Origin: Streptomyces sp. B21-083
GTDB lineage: Bacteria > Actinomycetota > Actinomycetes > Streptomycetales > Streptomycetaceae
Assembly (NCBI RefSeq): GCF_036898825.1
Contig: NZ_JARUND010000002.1
Coordinates: forward strand, 2,976,001 to 3,040,000
Direction of reading: 5' to 3'
Length of the DNA stretch: 64,000 nucleotides
In this document: positions 1-10,088 of the stretch, piece after piece
Numbering within the stretch: the stretch's first letter is position 1
How the letters are laid out: the number at the start of each line of letters is the position of its first letter
Made by a program: the position numbers and the translations under genes
Notes under the pieces: model-generated
The model's database searches: none
What the model was told of the DNA's origin: nothing
The model's input: only the letters and a program-made list of their open reading frames with translations

Positions 1-1
1 A

Positions 2-1005
<1,004 letters not shown>

Positions 1006-1009
<4 letters not shown>

Positions 1010-2250
1010 GCACCGATGTGACCAAGAGCCCGGCCGCCGCGCCGCCTGGCAAGGGTGGCGGGTCCGCCTCCGGTGGCGGACTGCTCCGGCTGGTGCTGGA
1101 CGGATTGCGCCGCAACATGCGCCAGTACGGCATGCTGCTCGCCCTCGGTCTGATCGTGATCCTGTTCCAGGTGTGGACCGGCGGCGACCTGCTGTTGCCG
1201 CGCAACGTCTCCAACCTGGTGCTCCAGAACAGCTACATCCTGATCCTCGCGATCGGCATGATGCTGGTGATCATCGCGGGTCACATCGACCTGTCGGTCG
1301 GCTCCCTCACGGCGTTCACCGGCGCCTTCGCGGCCGTGCTGATGGTGCAGCACGACATGGCGTGGCCGCTGGCGCTGCTGCTGTGCCTGGCCATCGGCGC
1401 GGCGGCCGGCGCGGCACAGGGCTTCCTGATCGCCTACTTCGGCATACCGTCGTTCATCGTCACCCTCGCGGGCATGCTGATCTTCCGCGGTCTGACGGAG
1501 ATGCTCCTGAAGGGCCAGACCCTCGGCCCCTTCCCGGACGGTCTCCAGAAGATGGGCAACGGCTTCCTGCCCGTGGTCGGCCCGGACACCAACTACCACA
1601 ACCTCACGCTGCTGCTGGGCTTCACGCTGATCGCCTTCTCGGTCATCCAGGAGATCCGCGACCGCAAGCGGCAGCAGGAGTTCGCCCTCGAAGTGGCGCC
1701 CAGGAACCTCTTCATCCTCAAGCTCGTCGCCATCGTCGCCGCGATCCTCACGGTCACGATGCTGCTCGCCAGCTACAAGGGCGCGCCGATCATCCTGATC
1801 GTCCTGGCCCTGCTGGTGGTCGGCTACGGCTACGTCATGCGCAACGCGGTCTTCGGCCGTCACATCTACGCGATCGGCGGCAACCTGCCGGCCGCGAAGC
1901 TGTCCGGCGTCAAGGACAAGAAGGTCACCTTCCTCGTCTTCCTGAACATGGGCGTGCTCGCGGCCCTGGCAGGCATGGTGGTCGCCGCCCGTCTGAACGC
2001 GGCCTCGCCGAAGGCGGGCCTCAGCTTCGAACTCGAGGCGATCGCCTCGTCGTTCATCGGCGGCGCGTCCATGAGCGGCGGTGTCGGCACCGTCCTCGGC
2101 GCGATCATCGGTGGTCTCGTCCTCGGCGTACTGAACAACGGTATGAACCTCCTCAGCGTCGGCACCGACTGGCAGCAGGTCATCAAGGGCCTCGCCCTGC
2201 TGGCCGCGGTCGGGTTCGATGTGTGGAACAAGCGCAAGGTCGGTTCGTAA
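1006..2250 (+). CDS. mmsB: Monosaccharide ABC transporter permease
   Basis: Inner-membrane permease partner of the preceding ATPase, 414 residues from the ATG at 1006, which overlaps the mmsA stop by 4 bp. The N-terminus is a short polar Ala/Pro/Gly tail, followed by about ten hydrophobic segments and the BPD_transp_2 hallmark [10 protein letters not shown] near residue 90. A polar insertion in the middle ([13 protein letters not shown]) separates two membrane halves, which is characteristic of the longer MmsB type rather than RbsC. The C-terminal stretch [18 protein letters not shown] is also typical. An open frame continues upstream of 1006 inside mmsA, but the coupled ATG is the natural start. 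A strong hairpin follows the stop. Confidence 0.92.
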
Positions 2251-2263
2251 GCAAGTCCTGAGG

Positions 2264-2294
2264 GGGCCTCGCGGACACTGCGTCCGCGGGGCCC
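2264..2294 (+). terminator. Rho-independent-like terminator hairpin after mmsB
   Basis: A 13-bp stem (arms 2264-2276 and 2282-2294, one T-G wobble) with a 5-nt loop sits 14 bp after the mmsB stop and is followed by a short T-rich stretch (TTCGGCTTTT). It should end or attenuate the transporter transcript before the epimerase gene. Confidence 0.7.
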
Positions 2295-2325
2295 TTCGGC
2301 TTTTCGCACGAGAGGCAGGAACCCG

Positions 2326-3372
2326 GTGAAGGAACTCTTCGGCAAACTCTCCGACGGGACGGCGGTCCACCGCTGGTCGCTGGAGAACGGCGGCACCCGT
2401 CTGAAGGTCCTGTCGTACGGCGGGATCGTGCAGTCCCTGGAGATCCCGGACAGCGAGGGCCGGTACGCCAACGTCTCCCTGGGCTTCGGCACCATCGAGG
2501 ACTACGTCGCCGGCAGCCCCTACTTCGGTGCCCTGATCGGCCGGTACGGCAACCGCGTCGGCGAGGGACGGTTCACGCTGGACGGCACGGTCCACCAGCT
2601 GTCCGTCAACGACGGCGAGAACAGCCTGCACGGGGGCGCCGAGGGCTTCGACAAGCAGGTGTGGGACATCGAGCCCTTCACCGACGGGTCCGACATCGGC
2701 CTGGTCCTCCAACACACCAGCGCCGACGGCGAGATGGGCTTCCCCGGCACACTGCGGACGAAGGTCACCTACACCCTCACCGAGCACGGCGACTGGCGCA
2801 TCGACTACGAGGCCACCACCGATCGCGTCACCGTCGTCAACCTCACCAGTCACGTCTACTGGAACCTGGCCGGCGAGAGCGCCGGCTCGATCAACGGTCA
2901 CGAGCTGGAGATCGCCGCCGCCCGCTACACCCCCGTCGACGCCGGCCTCATCCCCACCGGCGAGCCGGCCGAGGTCGCGGGCACCCCCTTCGACTTCCGG
3001 GCGCCCAAGACGGTCGGCGCCGACCTCCGCGCGGCCGACCAACAGCTGCTGTACGCCAAGGGCTTCGACCACAACTGGGTCCTCGACAAGGGCGTCACCG
3101 GGGAGCCCGAGCACGTGGCCACCCTCAAGGACCCGGCGTCCGGCCGTACGTTGAGGATCGCGACCACCGAACCGGGCCTGCAGTTCTACTCGGGCAACTT
3201 CCTCGACGGCACCCTCGTCGGCGCCGGCGGCACCATCCACCGCCAGGGCGACGCGCTGTGCCTGGAGACCCAGCACCACCCGGACTCACCGAACCGGCCC
3301 GACTTCCCGTCCACGGTGCTGCGTCCGGGCGAGACCTACCGCACGACGACGGTCCACTCGTTCGACAGGTGA
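2326..3372 (+). CDS. galM: Aldose 1-epimerase (galactose mutarotase family)
   Basis: Interconverts alpha and beta anomers of aldoses in the cytoplasm, feeding sugar kinases or isomerases after import by the transporter just upstream. The protein is 348 residues, normal for GalM. Visible family motifs are GRYGNRVGEGRF near residue 72, the catalytic-His region LHGGAEGFDKQVW, LTSHVYWNLAGES with the second His, and a C-terminal glutamate in PGLQFYSGNF. The GTG start at 2326 follows a purine-rich RBS (AGGCAGGA). It lies 75 bp after mmsB behind a terminator-like hairpin, so it may be only partly co-transcribed with the transporter. Confidence 0.9.
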   Translation: MKELFGKLSDGTAVHRWSLENGGTRLKVLSYGGIVQSLEIPDSEGRYANVSLGFGTIEDYVAGSPYFGALIGRYGNRVGEGRFTLDGTVHQLSVNDGENSLHGGAEGFDKQVWDIEPFTDGSDIGLVLQHTSADGEMGFPGTLRTKVTYTLTEHGDWRIDYEATTDRVTVVNLTSHVYWNLAGESAGSINGHELEIAAARYTPVDAGLIPTGEPAEVAGTPFDFRAPKTVGADLRAADQQLLYAKGFDHNWVLDKGVTGEPEHVATLKDPASGRTLRIATTEPGLQFYSGNFLDGTLVGAGGTIHRQGDALCLETQHHPDSPNRPDFPSTVLRPGETYRTTTVHSFDR

Positions 3373-3554
3373 CGGCCGAACGCGTCGCGAGTGATCGGTT
3401 TCACAGGAGCTTCACAATTTTCCATCGAAGCCACAGCGGTTGAACAGCGCCTCACAGCCGTCCGTATTCAGGTGTGGCCCGCGCTCCCCCGCGCGGGCCA
3501 CCCAGAGCTGGAGGACCCGTCCTCCCCAACGGGTCCGCCACATACGGAGGTTCC

Positions 3555-5321
3555 ATGGCCGACAACGTCACCTCGCTCTTTCGCAGCACGGCGGCGCACA
3601 GCCCCTCGATGGCTGCGCTCGCGCGAGAGAGCGACGGGACCGGCCCGGTCGACTTCTGTATCCCGTGTAACCCCTACTTCCCCACCCCGGCCATGATGGA
3701 CACCATGTCGGCGCGGCTGCGCGACATCATCACGTACTACCCGAGCAGCGCCGACACGATCACCGCCGAGCTGTGCAATCTGCTTCAACTGCCGCCGCAG
3801 GCCGTGGCGATGGGCAACGGCTCGACCGAACTGATCACGTGGATAGACCACTTGCTGGTCCGTGAGTCCCTCGCCGTCCCCGTCCCCACCTTCGGCCGCT
3901 GGACCGACCAGCCCATGGAGACCGGCAAGCGGGTCGACATGTTCCCGCTCCAGGAGTCCAGCGGCTTCTCCCTCGACCTCGCCCAGTACGCCGAGTTCAT
4001 CCGGGCGCGCGGCACCCGGGTCGCCGTCATCTGCAACCCGAACAATCCCGACGGCGGTTTCCTGCACAAGCACGCGCTGGTGCAGTTCATGGACGCGATG
4101 GCCGACCTCGACCTGATCATCATCGACGAGTCGTTCCTCGAGTTCGCCGACGCCGAGGCCGAACCGAGTGTCGTGCAGGAGGCGATGATGCGCCCCAACG
4201 TGATCGTCCTGCGCAGCCTCGGCAAGAACTTCGGTCTGCACGGCATCCGCTTCGGCTACATGGTCGCCAACCCGTCGCTCGCGGGCCGCGTCCGGTCGAT
4301 GCTGCCGAAGTGGAACCTCAACGCCTTCGCCGAGTACGTGGTGTTCATGCTCAAGGAGCACGGCCAGGAGTACTCGCAGAGCCTCCACCAGGTGCGCCGG
4401 GACCGCCTCGACATGGCGAGCCAGCTCTCCTCCCTGCCCGGCCTGACGGTCTACCCGTCACAGGGCAACTTCCTCTTCGTGCGCCTCCCCGTCGGCGCCG
4501 AGGGCACCGTGGTCCGGGACCGGATGCTCACCGAGCATCGCATCCTGGTCCGCGAGTGCGGCAACAAGATCGGCTCGTCCAGTCGCTTCCTTCGTCTCGT
4601 GGTGCGCCCCCAGGTGGACGTGCGTCGCCTGGTGTCCGGCCTGGAACAGGTGCTCTACGGGACCAGGAAGGGAGCCGCCGTACCCGAGCTGAGTGCAGGG
4701 ACCAACTACAGCTCGGGCACGGCGGCGGTGGACAGGCTGGTCAGTGCCACCAACGGGGGCGGTATGCCGGGCCTAGCCGCTCAGGCCCTCGGTACCGGTA
4801 TGCCCGGCGGTTTCGCAGCCGCCGCGGCAGCCGGTACCGGCATGCCGACCCCCATCGCCGCCCCCATGCAGACGCCGACTCCCATGCAGCTGCCGGCCGC
4901 CATGCAGTCCGGCGGCTCCGGCATGCAGATGCCGGCGGCGATGACCGCGCAGAGCTACGGCGGCGGGGGCGCCCAGAGCTACGGCGGCCCGGGCACACAG
5001 ATGCAGATGCCCATGCAGCCGCAGCAACCGCAGCCGGTCCCGCAGCCGCAGATCCCCCAGCCCCAGATGCAGATGCAGATGCAGCCGCCTCAGATGCAGC
5101 AGCCCCAGCCGCCTCAGCAGCCTCAGCAGCCTCAGCAGCCGATGGGCCAGCAACCGATGGTCCCGCAGCAGCCCACCCCGTCCGGCGTCCCGGCCCGCAA
5201 CGGCCTCACGGCCGCCCAGGTCCGCGGCACCACCGGCCCGGGCCTCACCCCGGCCCCGGCAACGGGCTGGCCGGCCGCCCAGAGCTGGCCCAACGCGGCG
5301 GGGATGGGTCAGGCGGGCTGA
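3555..5321 (+). CDS. PLP-dependent aminotransferase (HisC-like) with Gln/Pro/Met-rich C-terminal tail
   Basis: Fold-type I aminotransferase of the histidinol-phosphate aminotransferase/CobD group. The catalytic part (about residues 1-370) shows the NPNNPDGGF loop, the DESFLEF PLP-aspartate region and the Schiff-base lysine in LRSLGKNFGLHGIRFGY. From about residue 375 to the end at 588 the protein is low-complexity: Gly/Ala/Met-rich, then repeated QMQMP, PQPQ and PQQP runs. HisC proteins are normally about 350-380 residues, so the tail is an add-on. The ATG at 3555 is preceded by GGAGG at 3546-3550, which sets the start well inside a longer open frame. The gene stands alone. The substrate is unknown. 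Confidence 0.82.
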   Translation: MADNVTSLFRSTAAHSPSMAALARESDGTGPVDFCIPCNPYFPTPAMMDTMSARLRDIITYYPSSADTITAELCNLLQLPPQAVAMGNGSTELITWIDHLLVRESLAVPVPTFGRWTDQPMETGKRVDMFPLQESSGFSLDLAQYAEFIRARGTRVAVICNPNNPDGGFLHKHALVQFMDAMADLDLIIIDESFLEFADAEAEPSVVQEAMMRPNVIVLRSLGKNFGLHGIRFGYMVANPSLAGRVRSMLPKWNLNAFAEYVVFMLKEHGQEYSQSLHQVRRDRLDMASQLSSLPGLTVYPSQGNFLFVRLPVGAEGTVVRDRMLTEHRILVRECGNKIGSSSRFLRLVVRPQVDVRRLVSGLEQVLYGTRKGAAVPELSAGTNYSSGTAAVDRLVSATNGGGMPGLAAQALGTGMPGGFAAAAAAGTGMPTPIAAPMQTPTPMQLPAAMQSGGSGMQMPAAMTAQSYGGGGAQSYGGPGTQMQMPMQPQQPQPVPQPQIPQPQMQMQMQPPQMQQPQPPQQPQQPQQPMGQQPMVPQQPTPSGVPARNGLTAAQVRGTTGPGLTPAPATGWPAAQSWPNAAGMGQAG

Positions 5322-6135
5322 AGAACCGCGGGGCGGTAGGTCTTTCGGCAGGGTCGAGGCGTCGGGCGATGAGCAAGCCCGCCGCACGACCTCCGGGAAC
5401 CGCTGCCCAGGAATCCACTCCGGGCTGAGCCCGGACCCGCTGATCAGCGGGAACTGCCCGATCGGCTCCCGCTTCCGGCCGTCCGCGCGGTGCTTGCCGG
5501 CGCGTGTGCCCTCGCATCGACGGTGACCGTCCGCGTGCGGCGCCGTCGGGCGCGGGCACCGGCGACACGCCGGAGGCTCTTTCCCGGCACTGCTCCGGAC
5601 CGCGCGCAAAGCCGCCCTGAACGCCCGGGCCGCCCGGGAGCGGCGCCGAGATCGACCAGGGCGCCCGTACCCGCAAAGGGATGCCGCAGAGGCCGCCCGA
5701 ACTCCTTCGCCACGAAGGCGACTACACCGCCGACGCCTTCCGCCGGCCGCGCACCCCGCCCATCGGCCCGCGCCTTGGGAATCCGACCGTTAACGCACCC
5801 GAGGCCCGGGCGACGACGGCAGGTGCGGCTTGTCGGGAGCGTGGTGGGTGTCAGGAGCGCGCTCGCACTGCTGTTGTCCGTGCCGCCCGGGTGCGGTGCG
5901 GCGCCAGTCACGGCACCTGTGACGGACGATTCCCGAGGCCGGCTCACAGCCGCTTGACTACGCGTTCGCGTGGGGCGGTGACCAGGCAGCCGCACCTACC
6001 GTGAGCTGCGGCGAGGCGCCGGGTTCACACGTCCTCCACGAAGCGCCACAGAGGTTCCCACGACCCAGAACGCCGCGCCGCCCACCGCGTAGTCCCGGCC
6101 GCGCGTCCTTTCCAGCCATCCGAGAGGGACCCCGC
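5322..6135. other. Gene-poor interval of about 0.8 kb
   Basis: No open frame here has a convincing RBS, family motif or Streptomyces-like codon pattern on either strand. Arg/Pro-rich frames cover it, but they read like shadows of GC-rich DNA. Around 5906-5922 there is a short inverted repeat (GTCAC, 7-nt spacer, GTGAC). The last 150 bp presumably carry the promoter of the hydrolase operon that starts at 6136. The interval could hold the decayed remnant of a lost gene. Confidence 0.4.
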
Positions 6136-6933
6136 ATGAGCACCTCGGCTCCTGTGCTGTTCATCCACGGTCTGTGGCTCCACGCCACGTCCTGGACACC
6201 GTGGATCGAGCTCTTCAACGAGCGCGGATACGACGCCACGGCGCCGGGCTGGCCCGGTGATCCGGACACCGTCCAGGAGGCCCGAGCGCATCCCGAACGC
6301 CTCGCCGACCAGGGCATCGACGACGTCGTCGAGCACTACGCGTCGATCATCCGCGGACTCGACGCCAGGCCGATCCTCGTCGGCCATTCCTTCGGCGGCA
6401 TGATCGCGCAGAAACTGCTCGGCCAGGATCTGGCCGCCGCCGCGGTGGCGATCGACGCCGCGCAGATCAAGGGTGTACTGCCGTTGCCGCTGTCAGCGCT
6501 GCGGGCGACCTTGCCGGTGTTCAGGAACCCCGCCAACAGGCACCGGGCGATCTCGCTGACCAGCGAACAGTTCCGCTACTCGTTCGGCAACGCCGTCTCC
6601 GAAGAGGAGTCGCGACAGCTCTACGAGCGGTGGACCGTCCCGGCGCCCGGCAAACCCCTCTTCGAGGCCGCCGCCGCCAACTTCAACCCTCACTCGCCGG
6701 CGAAGGTCGACACCGGCAACACCTCGCGCGGTCCCTTGCTGCTGATCTCGGGCGGTCAGGACCACACCGTGCCGGAGGCCGTCACACGGGCGACGCTCAA
6801 GCAGTACCGCCATTCCGAGGCGATCACCGAGATCCTTCGATTCCCGGACCGGGCGCACTCCCTGACCATCGACAGTGGCTGGCGCGACGTCGCCGACACC
6901 GTTCTGACCTGGCTCGCCAAGCAGTCCCTCTGA
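6136..6933 (+). CDS. Alpha/beta-hydrolase, cytoplasmic
   Basis: A 265-residue alpha/beta-hydrolase with no signal peptide. The oxyanion motif FIHGLWLHATSW lies at the N-terminus. The nucleophile elbow is GHSFGG (Ser near residue 82), and the acid and histidine appear in SGGQDHTVP and DRAHSLTID. The ATG at 6136 follows GAGAGGGA and is preferred over an upstream in-frame ATG at 6001 because the family start (VLFIHG) immediately follows. It is the first gene of a same-strand cluster of five genes with 32-80 bp gaps. The substrate is unknown; esterase or haloperoxidase-like activity is plausible. Confidence 0.8.
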   Translation: MSTSAPVLFIHGLWLHATSWTPWIELFNERGYDATAPGWPGDPDTVQEARAHPERLADQGIDDVVEHYASIIRGLDARPILVGHSFGGMIAQKLLGQDLAAAAVAIDAAQIKGVLPLPLSALRATLPVFRNPANRHRAISLTSEQFRYSFGNAVSEEESRQLYERWTVPAPGKPLFEAAAANFNPHSPAKVDTGNTSRGPLLLISGGQDHTVPEAVTRATLKQYRHSEAITEILRFPDRAHSLTIDSGWRDVADTVLTWLAKQSL

Positions 6934-7012
6934 CCACACCGGGACCGCACCGCCATCCCGTGCACCCGCGGCACACCCCTTTCTCTCCGATTTCTCTCCG
7001 AGGAGATCCGCC

Positions 7013-7879
7013 ATGTCCGAAATCCCCACCTCCGCGACCCCGAGCCGCAAGCGCGGGCGCAGGATCCCCGTAGCACTGGCGGCCCTCGCCCTGTTGGTCG
7101 TGACCGGTTCGCAGGCCGCCACCGCGGCGTCGCCGTCGCCGTCGGCCGAGGAACGTCACGGGGCGAAGCCGACCGTGGTTCTGGTGCACGGCGCGTTCGC
7201 CGACTCGTCGAGCTGGAACAAGGTCGTCGCCAGACTCCAGCGCGCGGGGTATCCCGTGATCGCCCCGGCCAACCCGCTGCGCGACCTGACCGGCGACTCC
7301 GCCTACGTCTCCAGCGTCGTGTCCACCATCCCGGGACCGGTCGTTCTGGTCGGACACTCCTACGGCGGCGAGGTCATCTCGAACGCGGCGATCGGTCACT
7401 CCAACGTCAAGGCCATGGTCTTCGTCGCCGGGTTCGCGCCTGCGCAGGGGGAGTCGGGCCTCGACCTGACCGGCAGGTTCCCGGGCAGTCTGCTGCCGGC
7501 GAGTCTGCTCACCCGAGCGTTTCCGCTGCCCGGCGGCGGCACCGGCACGGACGCCTACATCGATGCCCGTAAGTTCCGTACAGCCTTCGCCGCCGACCTG
7601 CCCGCCCGGGACACCGAGCTGATGGCCGCCACGCAGCGTCCCGCGAGCCTGGCGGCCCTGGGCGAACCCAGTGGCCCGCCCGCCTGGAAGACGCTGCCCT
7701 CGTGGTACCTGGTCGCGGGCGCGGACCAGGCCATACCGGCCGCCGCCCAGCGCTTCATGGCCACCCGCGCGAAGTCGCACACCGTCGAGGTCAAGGGCTC
7801 CTCGCACGTGGTCATGCTCTCGCACCCGGATGCCACCACCGACCTGATCGTCGCCGCGGCCCGCTCCACCCGCGACTGA
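7013..7879 (+). CDS. Secreted alpha/beta-hydrolase
   Basis: A 288-residue alpha/beta-hydrolase with an N-terminal export signal: a basic RKRGRR stretch, the hydrophobic core VALAALALLVVTG, and an AATAA-type cleavage region near residue 39. The mature domain starts with VVLVHGAFADSSSW, has the GHSYGG nucleophile elbow, and ends with GADQAIP and a late SSHVVMLSHP histidine. The pattern matches the EstC-like 'alpha/beta fold hydrolase' group common in Streptomyces. It has a clear RBS, GAGGAGA, before the ATG. Its neighbours include two further exported enzymes, so the operon seems to act on a substrate outside the cytoplasm. Confidence 0.82.
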   Translation: MSEIPTSATPSRKRGRRIPVALAALALLVVTGSQAATAASPSPSAEERHGAKPTVVLVHGAFADSSSWNKVVARLQRAGYPVIAPANPLRDLTGDSAYVSSVVSTIPGPVVLVGHSYGGEVISNAAIGHSNVKAMVFVAGFAPAQGESGLDLTGRFPGSLLPASLLTRAFPLPGGGTGTDAYIDARKFRTAFAADLPARDTELMAATQRPASLAALGEPSGPPAWKTLPSWYLVAGADQAIPAAAQRFMATRAKSHTVEVKGSSHVVMLSHPDATTDLIVAAARSTRD

Positions 7880-7931
7880 GCATTCCCCGTCCTGTGCCAC
7901 CTCGGAATCTCTCGCTCCGAAAGGCGATCCC

Positions 7932-9020
7932 ATGACAGTCGAATCCTCGGACGCGGCCACACGTGACCGACGCATGTTCCTCAAACGGATGGCCGTCACG
8001 GCAGCGCTACCCACCGCCGCCGCTCTCGGTACGGCGTCACCCGGCATCGCGGCGGCAGCCGAGCCCGACGGCCTTCCCGACTACGCGCCGATCCCCGCGG
8101 CGTCGGTCGGCCCGACGCCGAACACGGCCGGCTACTTCGTGGGCCGGATCAAAGGCAATCTGTACTGGGTCACCGACTCGTTCTACCAGGCCATGTTCCT
8201 GACCACGCGCGACGGCGTCGTCCTGGTCGACGCACCGCCCACGATCGGGCACAACCTGCTGCGGGCCATCGAAGAGATCACCAGGGCGAACGGCCTGCCG
8301 GGGAAGGTGACCCACCTGGTCTACTCCCACTCCCACGCCGACCACATCGGGGCCTCCTCCATCTTCGGCAGGAACGTGGTGCGCATCGGCCACACCGAGA
8401 CGCGGCGCCTGCTGCGCATCGCCGCCGACCCCAACCGCCCCGCGCCCACGGAGACCTTCGACGACCGCTACGTCCTGCGGGTGGGCGGCGAAGTGCTCGA
8501 ACTCGCCCACCACGGCCCGAACCACTCACCCGACAACATCTTCGTCTACGCACCCCGCCAGGCCACCCTGATGGTCGTCGACGTGCTCTACCCCGGCTGG
8601 GTCCCGTTCAAGGGCCTCGTGGTCTCCCAGGACATCCCCGCCTGGATCAAGGCGCACGACGTGGCCATGGGATACCCGTGGAGGACCCTCGTCGGCGGGC
8701 ACCTCGGCCGACTGGGGGTCCGCGCCGACGGCGATCTCCAGAAGAGGTACGTCGCCGACCTCGAAGCCGGCACCCGTGCCGCGATGGCCGCCGTGGACCC
8801 TACGCCCTTCTTCGAGAAGTACGGGCCCACCGGAAACTCCTGGGCCGTGTTCAAGACGTATCTCGACGCGGTGGCACAGCGGGCAGCGGCTCCTGTCGTG
8901 GCCAAGTACACCGGTGTGCTCGCCGCCGTGGACGTCTTCACCCCGGACAACGCCTTCGCGATGCTCGAATCGCTGCGCATCGACGCCGGAGAGCTCGGCC
9001 CCTTCAGCACCCGTCCGTGA
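7932..9020 (+). CDS. Tat-exported metallo-beta-lactamase-fold hydrolase
   Basis: A 362-residue MBL-fold protein. Its N-terminus carries a twin-arginine signal (RRMFLKRM, matching RRxFLK) followed by an Ala-rich hydrophobic core, so it should be exported folded, as fits a metalloenzyme loaded in the cytoplasm. The zinc site is clear: YSHSHADHIGAS (HxHxDH, near residues 132-137), then AHHGPNHSPDN, VVDVLYPGW and a late GGHLGR histidine. A C-terminal helical region of about 90 residues follows. It sits third in the hydrolase operon, 52 bp after the secreted hydrolase and 34 bp before the next one. The substrate (lactone, ester or other) cannot be read from sequence. Confidence 0.85.
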   Translation: MTVESSDAATRDRRMFLKRMAVTAALPTAAALGTASPGIAAAAEPDGLPDYAPIPAASVGPTPNTAGYFVGRIKGNLYWVTDSFYQAMFLTTRDGVVLVDAPPTIGHNLLRAIEEITRANGLPGKVTHLVYSHSHADHIGASSIFGRNVVRIGHTETRRLLRIAADPNRPAPTETFDDRYVLRVGGEVLELAHHGPNHSPDNIFVYAPRQATLMVVDVLYPGWVPFKGLVVSQDIPAWIKAHDVAMGYPWRTLVGGHLGRLGVRADGDLQKRYVADLEAGTRAAMAAVDPTPFFEKYGPTGNSWAVFKTYLDAVAQRAAAPVVAKYTGVLAAVDVFTPDNAFAMLESLRIDAGELGPFSTRP

Positions 9021-9054
9021 CCCCAGAGTCCGTGACCCCAGAGAAGGAAATCCC

Positions 9055-10056
9055 TTGAGGAAAGCCCTGCTGTCCACGCTCGCGTCCGCGACCGCCGTCG
9101 CCGCTGCCACGGCTCTCACCGTGTTCGTCGGCGCGCCGGCCCCCGCGGCCCCGGTCCTCACCACGGCGAAGGAACACACCGCGCCCACCGGCGAGCGCGT
9201 TCCGGCCGGTTTCACCGAACGCAGACTCAAGGTCGGTGGCGTCGACATCAACTTCGTCGAGGGCGGCAGGGGCAAAACCCTTGTCCTGCTCCACGGCTAC
9301 CCCCAGACCTGGTACGAGTGGCGCGCCCAGTTGCCCGAACTGGCCAAGCACTACCGGGTCATCGCGCCGGACCTGCGCGGCGCCGGCGGGAGCGACGCCC
9401 CCGCCACCGGCTACGACAAGAAGACCCTCGCCGCCGACATCCACGGACTCCTGACCCGACTGGGCCGCGACAAGGACGTCCGGATCGTCGGCCACGACAT
9501 CGGCACGATGGTCGCCTACGCCTACGCCGCCGCGCACCCCCGTGACGTGAAGAAGCTCGTCCTGAGCGAAGCGCCCATCCCCGACAAGAGCATCTACGGC
9601 TTCCCGTCACTGACTGCCGAAGGGCCGGCCCACTGGAACTTCGGCTTCTTCTCAGTGGAGAACGGCCTGCCGGAACAGACCGTCGACGGCCGCGAGACCC
9701 AGTGGGTCGAGGGCTTCACCGACCTGCTGGAGTACAACAAGGCCGGCATCACCCGAGAGGACGCCGCCCTCTACGGCCACTACCTCAAGGACGACGCCCA
9801 CCTGCGCGCCAGCTTCGACTGGTTCCGCACCCTCCACCAGGACGTGGCCGACAACAAGATCAACGGCAGGACGAAACTCACCATGCCGGTCCTGGCGATC
9901 GGAGCCCGGCACAGCCTGGGCAGGGCCGTCCCCGACCAGGTGCGCAAGTACGCCACCCACGTCACCGGAAAGGTGATCGAGAACTCCGGCCACTGGATCT
10001 GGGAGGAGCAGCCCACCGAACTCACCGACACCCTCCTCGCCTTCCTCGCCACCTAG
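9055..10056 (+). CDS. Secreted alpha/beta-hydrolase, epoxide-hydrolase-like
   Basis: A 333-residue hydrolase starting at TTG 9055, preceded by the RBS AGAAGGAAA. Starting there gives a standard signal peptide (RKALLSTLASATAVAAATAL, then an APAPAAP cleavage region), whereas the longer upstream frame overlaps the previous gene. The domain has LHGYPQTWYEWR (the HGxP motif of epoxide hydrolases and dehalogenases), DLRGAGGSD, the nucleophile GHDIGTMVAY with Asp in the elbow, and the late histidine NSGHWIWEEQP. The Asp nucleophile points to epoxide hydrolase or dehalogenase chemistry rather than an esterase. Fourth gene of the operon. Confidence 0.84.
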   Translation: MRKALLSTLASATAVAAATALTVFVGAPAPAAPVLTTAKEHTAPTGERVPAGFTERRLKVGGVDINFVEGGRGKTLVLLHGYPQTWYEWRAQLPELAKHYRVIAPDLRGAGGSDAPATGYDKKTLAADIHGLLTRLGRDKDVRIVGHDIGTMVAYAYAAAHPRDVKKLVLSEAPIPDKSIYGFPSLTAEGPAHWNFGFFSVENGLPEQTVDGRETQWVEGFTDLLEYNKAGITREDAALYGHYLKDDAHLRASFDWFRTLHQDVADNKINGRTKLTMPVLAIGARHSLGRAVPDQVRKYATHVTGKVIENSGHWIWEEQPTELTDTLLAFLAT

Positions 10057-10088
10057 GACCTGCCGGGACCACATCACGAGGAGAGCGC

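Noticed and set aside
5444..6004. Several Arg/Pro-rich open frames on both strands in the 5.3-6.1 kb gap
   Set aside because: None has an RBS, a plausible start or any recognisable motif, and frames on both strands look equally arbitrary.
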